Assembly: GCA_026770575.1 (NCBI GenBank) | Contig: MU657177.1 | Coordinates: 421,116 to 445,807, forward strand | Reading direction: 5' to 3' | DNA length: 24,692 bases | Source: Pelagophyceae sp. CCMP2097 | Lineage: Eukaryota; Sar; Pelagophyceae | Part shown: positions 17,863-24,692 of the stretch, piece after piece | How positions within the stretch are numbered: the stretch's first letter is position 1 | Layout: each line of letters opens with the position of its first letter | Notes under the pieces: generated by a model | Seen by the model: the letters and a program-made list of their open reading frames with translations, nothing else | The model's database searches: none | What the model was told of the DNA's origin: nothing | Made by a program: the position numbers and the translations under genes

Positions 17863-20203
17863 ATAGGGCGACGCCGGCCATGACCGAGCCCTCCGAGGAA
17901 GCCGGCGCCCTGCGTGCAAATCGCGCCGCGCACCGGCCCGCGCCCCGACAGCCGCCGCCGTGCGCCAGCGCCGACGGAGCGCGCGCCGCGCCTCGCGCCG
18001 CGCCGCATCGCGAAAGCTTCCATGGGCCAAAGATTCCTCCGGACATTCCAACGGACATTCCAACGGCATCTAGAAAATGTCTAGGATCGCTGTGTGAACG
18101 TTCGCGACAAATAGTCGCCGTTCCTTGGAGCGATGATCATCCCAACATGATCGGGCCGGCGCTTCTTGGACTCGCTGTTAACGAGTCCCACGAGCGCCCA
18201 CCTCTTCCAGCCTTCCCGGGCCTTTCTCCGGCGACGAGGTGCGCTTCGGCTGGTCGCTTGTGTGTGGTGGCTCATCTCCTTTGCCGATGATGACAACCTT
18301 ATACCTCGCGCAGGGGTTTCGAAAGTAATGAGATCATACTCCACTATGTCAGGATTCTGATGGCTCGCAACCCGACTGGAGCCCAACCCGACGAGCACGC
18401 AATCCCCTCACCGATTCTCCTAGGTCGGACAAACGACGTACGGGCCTGTCCAACGTGCTCGAGGGCCACGCAACGACTGCGTGCACATCCGCGCCCGTCC
18501 GATTGGAAACGAGGACCCTCGAGAGCCGGCCCGGGTCTTTCGGGACGAGCGCGGCTCGCCCGATTGACGGGGCCGGCCCGGGCCCGCTCCGTCGGGACGA
18601 GCTCTGCTCTTCTCGACGGACTAGGCCCGGGAGTTGAGTGATGTGATCTATTAACCTTAGGACACCTTCTTAGTCACCCGCAAAAGGCGGAATCTTGACA
18701 ATGCGACTAAAATTTATTGACCTTAACTGACAACTCGACCCGAGACCTCGAGGAGACGCGATCCGATGGCAAAGCGACCCCGGGCCGCATCGAACGTCGC
18801 GCCACATAGGTCTAGAAAGCTACTTTATCGGCGCACCCGGATCCGAGATCAACCGGCGCAGCTACTGCATCGGCACGAGATCAACTGTGTCGGACACGAG
18901 ATCAACCTCTTCCGACGGACAAGCATCTGCACGACTTGGCTCGCGCACCGGCCGGCCTCGAATCGACTGGTGTTTCCCAACACCATCCAAACAAACGGAC
19001 CTGTCAGACTCGACCCCGTCGGTGCCTCGATGAACGACGCAGAGATCGTGCGAGTCAGTAGGATCTGTCCCCTGAACTGAGAACATGCCATCAGCAACCC
19101 AGGGCCCCACTATCAATAGAGATCGTCCTCTCCTCACACGATGCGAACCAAGGGACTTGTCGAGATTAGACGCGACGATTCTAAGAAGAGACGATGCATG
19201 AGACTATGCACCGGTCTGAGTCCTTTTCGTCCGAATCGAGAGCTGATCTGTCTGAATCGAGTGCCGCGGCGCCAAGAGCTGTGGTGTCAGAATCGAGGGC
19301 CGCTGTCGATAGACATCATTCTCCTCATAGTACGACTCGAAGTAGGAATCCTATGCAACTCATCGGGATAATAATCGGTTCTGAGACGGAGACGATCAAA
19401 CATCGCGTGCGCCGCGACGTGATCCCGTGTTGATTTGCAACGAAGCAGAGTTATAAGTGTGGCTAGTCTGCAATCGGCGGAGGTTCTAGGGCCGCCGCGG
19501 CCCTGGCCCTCGACGGGCGCGCGCTCGAGGGTGAAGATGAGTCGCGGCTTTTTGAAGATGGCGTCGTCGAGCGGCCTCCGTGCGGTTGCGGCGCGCGGCG
19601 AGGCGGGCGCCGTCAGGCGCGCATGCGGCCGTTCGGCAGGCAAGCGGCGCTTTGCCTCGAACTGAGTCGAAGTCGGACGCGAGAGGACCTATAGGGATGA
19701 GAGTTGTGCGCTTGCCACCGGCTAAGAGTCGATGCATCGTCGAAGAGCGAGGGCGGTCGTGTTTTACGCCCGCCCCTCCGCTCGCAGGGCCTCTAGTGAA
19801 CGGCGGCCAGCTTAAATTTTCGCAGTTAATCCCCAAGGCGGACTCATTGACCATTAACGGGTCAGAGGTCCGTGGCAGAAGGGGCGCGTCTCTCTTTGGC
19901 ATCGAGGATAGGCGAGGGCGGACGCTGGCGTCGACTTGTCGGATGCCGGGTCGACTTGTCACAGATGCACCGGCTGGCGAGCGATGCCTGCCGATCGCTG
20001 CACTCAAAGCAGGCGGAAAGGAAGGTTGGCGATACTCAAAGAGCCAGGGAGGTCGGAGGCTGCGACCGGTACCGCGGGCGACCTGGACAGGCAGCAGGCC
20101 GAGAGGGTCCCCGCCTCTGCTCTTCGACACGTGTTCGATCTCTGCGCAATGTCCCGACGACGGCCGCGGCGAAGCCGGCATGGATGCTGCGGATGGAAAC
20201 GTG
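17863..20203. other. Gene-poor, repeat-bearing region; possible decayed KH-domain sequence
   Basis: No complete gene is supported. The part from 18100 to 19440 is clearly less GC-rich than the rest of the window. Local repeats are GGACATTCCAAC twice at 18041-18066, ACGAGATCAAC three times at about 18844-18910, and GAATCGAG several times at about 19223-19300. Short KH-like phrases occur in separate frames: YFIGAPGSEIN (plus, about 18821) and QLIGIIIGSETETIKH (plus, about 19354). Long open frames at 19480-20220 exist on both strands with no recognisable family and look like GC-driven artefacts. Confidence 0.45.
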
Positions 20204-21328
20204 TTACGGTCCGCGGTCAAAATTGAGAAGAGGCGGGGCTCCGATCTCGGCGGTCACCGCGGCGTTGGCGCGCCCCTTGGCCAAGGCGCGCTTGAAGAGG
20301 CGCAGCGCCTCGTCGTCGTCCTGCGGCACGCCGTGGCCCTTATCAAAACACGCACCGAGGTTGTAGAGCGCTTCTGGGTCGCCCTGCGCCGCGGCGAGGC
20401 GGAACCACTTGACGGCCTCGTCGTCCGACTGCGCCACGCCCTCGCCGTTGTACAACATGGCCCCAAGATTGCTCTGAGCTTCAGGGTGGCCTTGCTCAGC
20501 CGCGCGCCGGTACCACCGCGCGGCGGCCTCGTTGTCGATGCTGCCGCCTCGGCCGCGCTGACGACATAGCCCTAAGTTGTGCTGCGCTAGTGCATCGCCT
20601 TGCGCGGCCGCGAGCTCGAAAAGCTCGACCGCCCGCAACGAGCTCTGCTCGAGGCCCATGGCACCATCACGGTACGCGTCCCCGAGGACAAACTGCGCCT
20701 CGGGGTGCCCTTTGCCCACGTGCTTCTGCAGCCGGCGCAGCCACTCGGCGTCCGAGTCGCTGGCCAGCGCTCGGCAGAGTGGACAGCGCTCGTCGTACGC
20801 GCGGCACTTGACGTTGCATGCCGTGCAGATCTTCTTGCAGCAGCACTCGTAGAACGTTTGCTGTAAAGTCGCGACGGGGAGCACGTCGATGCAGATGGCG
20901 CAAATGCCGCGCCAGTCCGGCGCGTCGTCGTTCTGCGCGGTGGTCTTGACCGCGTCTGTCGCAGTCGTTCGAATATCGTCGTCGTTCAGCGCACTGGCCT
21001 TGACCACTGCCGTCGTAGTCGTCCGAGCAGCCGGTGCCCGCGGCGCCGCCTTGAAACCAGCTGCCGGCGCGACGCCCTCGACGATGGCGGGCTCTTCCTT
21101 GATCTGCCGCTTCTCCGGCATGAGCGAGTCGAGGAGCCGGTCCTGGAAGTCTGCGACCAGCTCCGGGGAGAGCGTGTGCTCTGAGGCGAGTTGCTTGCAC
21201 TTCTCCTTGTGGCCTCGTTTCCAGTCGACGAGCTGGCAGGCCTGGCCGCAGTAGTGCCGGGATTTGCACTTGGTGCAGTGCTTGCCGCCCTGCCTGTCGC
21301 AGACGCAGCAGGGGCGGGCGCCGCCCAT
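20204..21328 (-). CDS. MYND - RING-like - Sel1-repeat protein
   Basis: A single uninterrupted 374-residue frame starts at the ATG at 21328. An N-terminal MYND zinc finger spans residues 7-45 (CxxC, HCTKC, CGQAC and a final C). A linker of about 95 residues, rich in Thr/Ala/Asp, contains no fold I recognise. A RING-like Cys cluster spans 143-185 (CAIC...CKKIC..C...CPLC). Four Sel1-type repeats of about 36 residues fill 208-352 (AEQGHPEAQSNLGAMLYNGE and relatives). MYND domains bind proline-rich peptides, RING domains recruit E2 ubiquitin enzymes, and Sel1 repeats are protein scaffolds. A ubiquitin-ligase adaptor role is a reasonable inference. The RING spacing is irregular, so catalytic competence is uncertain. 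Unlike most neighbours it has no intron, which fits a recently amplified or retro-copied family. Confidence 0.9.
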   Translation of the reverse strand: MGGARPCCVCDRQGGKHCTKCKSRHYCGQACQLVDWKRGHKEKCKQLASEHTLSPELVADFQDRLLDSLMPEKRQIKEEPAIVEGVAPAAGFKAAPRAPAARTTTTAVVKASALNDDDIRTTATDAVKTTAQNDDAPDWRGICAICIDVLPVATLQQTFYECCCKKICTACNVKCRAYDERCPLCRALASDSDAEWLRRLQKHVGKGHPEAQFVLGDAYRDGAMGLEQSSLRAVELFELAAAQGDALAQHNLGLCRQRGRGGSIDNEAAARWYRRAAEQGHPEAQSNLGAMLYNGEGVAQSDDEAVKWFRLAAAQGDPEALYNLGACFDKGHGVPQDDDEALRLFKRALAKGRANAAVTAEIGAPPLLNFDRGP

Positions 21329-21528
21329 CGTGGAGTCCCCTTTCAGCCGCGTCGCGCAGCGCGCAGCCAGGTCGACGGTACGACTCGATTAGGTGCGGGC
21401 TCTTTCCTGAAATCGGGCGGACCTTTTTAAAAAGAAACTGCGAGAAGGAACTGGGCTCCCCCAGAGGTCATCTGCGAGGCACACGCCGAGTCTCCCTCGC
21501 CGGGTTCAAAGGCCAGGCGTCTGGGCTT

Positions 21529-22914
21529 TTATTTTAAGATTTCAGCGTCATACGCAGCGTCCGCCGCAACGGCAGCGTGATCCACCGATGCGAACTCTGC
21601 AAAGTTGTGCATCATGCTTTCGTCGTCGGCGGTGAATTTCGCCTCGTCGGAGACGATGAGCAAGACGACGACGGTGACGTCGTCGGCTTTGCCGCCTTGT
21701 AGGCCCTTGATCCCCTCCTGTTGCGCCGTCCGTTCAAAAGGCGTCCGATCGTTGGAAGCCCCGACCTTTATCGCTTCCGCGGCGATGGTCTCCGCGAGGA
21801 AAGCGAGGACGGCGGAAGGCGTTTCAAAGGCTAAAGCGTCGTCGGAAATGGTGGCCAGCTCCTTTTCTGGAAACATGGCCCCGTGCCGCCCGGCAGACGC
21901 CCACAGAGTTGCAACCTTTTCCGCGACGAGGCGCTGGATGTGGTCATCATCGAGGTTGTCCCAGACACCGTCCGACGCGACGACGATGATGTCGCCAGGC
22001 TTGGCCTGCGCTGACAAGGAGTCCACCGTGGCCCCGCCGAGCTCCGAGTCGTCTTCGTCGGCGTCTTCGGCGGCGACTTGGTACGGGCAGTTGAAGAAGT
22101 GCGTCTGCTCGGCCGTCCGGACCACGACGCGCGGCCACAGCACCTATGCCGCACGACGGTCGAGAGGCACGTACGTTGTTCGCGTCTGCACGATGGTGCC
22201 TCTGATGCTGCCGCTCGCTCGTCAGTCGCCATCGTTGGCTGTTTCCGACGACGAATGGAAAGCGTACCATTGCGTTTTTTGGCATTTTAAACCTGCGAGG
22301 CGTAGGCCGGAGCAGCGCGGCCGCGCAGTCGCCAAAGTTCGCCAGCTCGACGGCATCGCTGCCCCGGGAGACGCGCACGACGAGGGCCGTCGCGGACCCG
22401 CCGGCTTTGGCGACGGCGTCGGTGCGTACCAAGCGCCTCGCCGCCGCGATGGCCGACGCCGCGTCCGCGCCCCCTCCAGCGCTCGCCGCACAAAGCGCCA
22501 TCAGCCGCCGCGAGAACGCGCCGGGGTCGACGCCTAGCCGCTCGGGATCGCCGTCGTCTCTGCGGTTCGAGCGGACAGCCGCCTCGGCGGGCGGCCGTCG
22601 CCTCTGCGACGGCGTCCCCCGCTTGGCCACACCCACCTTTGCGTTTGGACCCTCCGACGCCGTCTGCGATGCCGACGACGCCGGTCGCGCCATCGGCGAA
22701 CCACGCGTCCTCGGACCGCGGCTTGCCCGGGCCCCTGCGTTCCAAAATGGCGTCACAAGCGTCCACTGGGTGCATCATGTTCCTTGCGACAAGCCAGTGC
22801 ATCACAAGCATCGAGAAGTCCGACTCACGGGTGCGCGGCGGCGCCGGCGAAGATGCGGAGTGCCCGCCGCGCCGCCGGCCGCCGCGCTCGCTGCAGCGAG
22901 GCCCGCGTAAGCAT
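21529..22914 (-). CDS. PPTC7-like PP2C protein phosphatase, mitochondrial-type presequence
   Basis: Exons 22914-22829, 22734-22637, 22533-22268 and 22143-21529 join in frame to 354 residues. Introns are 94, 103 and 124 nt, and the first has a GTGAGT donor. PP2C motifs in order are RSEDAWFAD, VVGIADGVGG (metal-binding Asp), GVDPGAFSRRLM, GGSATALVV, LANFGDCAAALL, RTAEQTHFFNCPYQ, VVASDGVWDN (metal-binding Asp) and KADDVTVVVLLI. The GVDP and FFNCPYQ phrases are typical of the PPTC7/azr1 branch, a Mn/Mg-dependent Ser/Thr phosphatase of mitochondria. The first exon (MLTRASLQRARRPAARRALR) is Arg-rich, lacks acidic residues and is a good mitochondrial presequence. It faces the signal-peptide gene across 79 bp. 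The exact first acceptor (22735) was chosen by phase and family fit. Confidence 0.9.
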
Positions 22915-22993
22915 CCGACTCGGAGCGAGATTCATGTCGCTGAAAAATCGACAATCCCCTTTCGGCGATTACTTCTGCGCCGGTACGATCTTG
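22915..22993. promoter_or_regulatory. 79-bp divergent promoter region
   Basis: This is all that separates the start codons of the PP2C gene (22914, minus) and the signal-peptide gene (22994, plus). It contains GAAAAATCGACAATCCCC but no TATA box. Both transcription start sites must lie here or inside the opposite gene. Confidence 0.45.
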
Positions 22994-24189
22994 ATGTTGC
23001 TCCCTCGGCTCGTAGCAGCCGCCCTGGTCTGCGCGTCCGCGGCGCTGCGCGACCCAACGCGGAGCCGGGGCTCACCGATCCAGTTCGACTCGAGTCGGGG
23101 CCGGGACCGAAGTGCAGACGATGGACTCGACGATGATCTGTCTTGGCACAAGCACACACCAGCGTCCGTTCGCGACGGCGGCCGGCTCGCCGAGATGCGG
23201 ACGCTGCGAGGCCTCGGAATGGCCCCCATTTTTCGAAGATGGGGTCGTCCGTCGATGGAAGAAGGGGTCGTCGGTATACGGAAGGAGGCGCCGAGCCTTT
23301 CGACGACGGGTCTGCGGCCAGGCGAATGGCGGACCTGCTACCGCACCTCGACGTGCGCGTCTCGCCGCTGACTTCGTTGAAGATCAGAAAGCACTTTCAC
23401 ATCCTCTCGACGGCGCCGAGCCGCGTCCAAGACCGAAGAACATCGGCCGCCGCGGTCCGGGGCTCGCCACGGTCCAGGGCTCGCCGCGGTCCGGGGCCGA
23501 GGGAGGGCCTCCGTCGGGAAGCCGCGGCTCGATGCAGAGGGGGAAGAACGTATAGGGGCGAAAGTCTAACATAACCTTAGGTGCTTTCCTTCGGCGCCGA
23601 CTATAGCACCAACGACGGCGTCTGGGCCGTCAAGACCTCCTGGGAGGACTCTATCATCGGCGGCAAGCTCGTCATCAAGGGGAGCGAGCTCCAGCTCCAC
23701 AAGAACTGGATCTTCTCCATGGGTGCGTCCGAATTCCGGAAGCGGCTTGCGGGGACTGTCGAGAATCAGGCGCCAACCTGGCGGCCAACCTGCGCTTAAA
23801 GGGCGTGATCGACCTGGCGACTGGCAAGATGTCGGGCCGCTTTGGGTTCCGGACGGAGCACAACGCGTCGCCTTTGAACATTGTTGACGGAATTGAACTG
23901 ATCAAAAAACTGCCTTTAGACGGCCACGACGGCCACGCCAAACTCGAGTAAGTCGAGGCGTCGGAGAGACTTTTTGCCGCCGCCCTCCGAGGCCCCTCCG
24001 CTGCAGCACCGCAAATCGGCCAGGCTCAAGCTGCGCGTGGCGTTCCCGCAGCCCGAGGTGCGCGCGGAGCGTTTGCCCGGCGCCCACGATTCGGGCGCCG
24101 AGCCGGCGGTGGCGCACGAACAGCTCTACGTCGGCATGGGCGACTTGCAGATCGACCTGGACGAGTTGAACCTCTGCCTCGACTGGTGA
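22994..24189 (+). CDS. Uncharacterised protein with signal peptide, multi-exon
   Basis: The ATG at 22994 begins a signal peptide (MLLPRLVAAALVCASAALR) followed by an Asp-rich stretch. The later exons are well supported by phase: 23581-23722, 23770-23947 and 24024-24189, with introns of 47 and 76 nt. They encode LSFGADYSTNDGVWAVKTSW, GKLVIKGSELQLHKNW, LKGVIDLATGKMSGRFGFRTE and a Leu/Asp-rich end. An earlier exon around 23330-23424 (HLDVRVSPLTSLKIRKHF) probably joins to 23581 across 23425-23580. The link back to the first exon is not resolved. The alternation of short polar and aromatic strands suggests a beta-rich, possibly barrel-like protein of an organelle or envelope. I do not recognise the family. 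The stop codon right after 23947 belongs to the GTAAGT donor, so the protein continues past it. Confidence 0.65.
23453..23503. repeat. Intronic tandem repeat, 17-bp unit
   Basis: CGGTCC(A/G)GGGCTCGCC recurs at 23453, 23470 and 23487 with an exact 17-bp period. The last copy diverges at its end. It lies in the probable intron 23425-23580. Confidence 0.8.
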
Positions 24190-24692
24190 CAACCCCGCCC
24201 AAGGCAGGGAGCGCCTCATTTTAATAGAGCGGCCGCCGAAACGCGGCCTCCACTGTCCAATCGATACGCGCGGGGTTCGGAGGCTGCCCCGGGCTCGGAG
24301 GCAAAGGGTTGCTCGCTCAGAAATCCACCCCGGGTCCCAAAAGGGTGGAATCGCGCCGGCCCGCTTCGACTAGATCTAGGGAACTGCCTCTCCAATTTGG
24401 TACGCTCTCCTAATTTGGTACGCTTTCGCTATTTTTAGCGCCGGGCAGGCTGTACGCCGACTACGAGGCTGATACTTCGGATCGGGGCCCGGGACGATGG
24501 TCTCTGCGAGCTGCCCAAATTTCAGGCTCGCCCGAGGGCTGGTTGAACCAGCCACCAACCCGCTAAGCTTCGCCAAAAAGGCAAGTCGGCCAAAATATCT
24601 TGACCGGCGGCGGTGGTTCGGCGCGAGTCTCCCGACGAAGAGGTGCGGCTGCTTTGGTGTGTCGTCAGTGCGGCCGTCGCGGGGCCCGCGCC
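24190..24692. other. 3' flank, no gene recognised, small repeats
   Basis: Nothing coding is supported. AATTTGGTACGCT is directly repeated at 24394-24406 and 24412-24424 (18-bp period). GGCTGGTTGAACCAGCC at 24537-24553 is a perfect inverted repeat around a single G. The window ends in GC-rich sequence that may belong to a neighbouring gene. Confidence 0.5.

Noticed and set aside
19580..20569. 329-codon plus frame and a 244-codon minus frame at 19486-20220
   Set aside because: The two overlap each other. The plus frame also runs into the antisense of the Sel1 repeats. Both are low-complexity Arg/Pro/Ser sequence without homology.

Overview
The window is nuclear DNA of a GC-rich eukaryotic alga. 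Most genes carry short spliceosomal introns, mainly 38-131 nt. Several proteins begin with secretory-type signals followed by basic, Ser/Ala-rich stretches, as expected for a complex (secondary) plastid. A thylakoid-lumen cytochrome c6 relative shows that the cell is, or recently was, photosynthetic. The MYND-RING-Sel1 protein, GC-rich coding and compact introns suggest a stramenopile such as a pelagophyte. That assignment is an inference. I rebuilt splice models by matching reading-frame phase across GT-AG (once GC-AG) junctions and by continuity of known family motifs.

Layout: (1) 0.66-2.04 kb, + strand: secreted or lumenal glycosyltransferase-like protein. (2) 3.03-7.31 kb, - strand: complete seven-exon pyruvate carboxylase. 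(3) 8.06-9.31 kb, - strand: archaeal/plant-type D-aminoacyl-tRNA deacylase (DTD2/GEK1), divergent from (4) 9.53-10.29 kb, + strand: zinc-ribbon protein. (5) 10.58-12.39 kb, - strand: endonuclease/exonuclease/phosphatase (CCR4/Angel-like) protein. (6) 12.4-13.45 kb: repeat-rich spacer. (7) 13.45-14.92 kb, - strand: RsmE-type rRNA m3U methyltransferase in 11 tiny exons, divergent from (8) 15.06-15.60 kb, + strand: cytochrome c6A-like protein. (9) 15.73-17.66 kb, - strand: RCC1-repeat protein whose stop lies in a telomere-like (CCCTAA) tract. (10) 17.7-20.2 kb: gene-poor, more AT-rich, repeat-bearing stretch. (11) 20.20-21.33 kb, - strand: intronless MYND-RING-Sel1 protein. (12) 21.53-22.91 kb, - strand: PPTC7-like PP2C phosphatase with a mitochondrial-type presequence, divergent from (13) 22.99-24.19 kb, + strand: uncharacterised protein with a signal peptide. 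(14) 24.19-24.69 kb: non-coding with small repeats.

There is no operon-like logic. Several genes serve organelles (pyruvate carboxylase, RsmE, c6A-like, PPTC7-like), and three pairs share compact divergent promoters (215, 141 and 79 bp). The most interesting items are the c6A-type disulfide loop in a complex-plastid setting, DTD2 outside its usual archaeal/green-lineage range, the micro-exon RsmE gene with a GC-AG intron, and the recurrent GTGCG splice donor. I did not find a convincing new multi-gene system.
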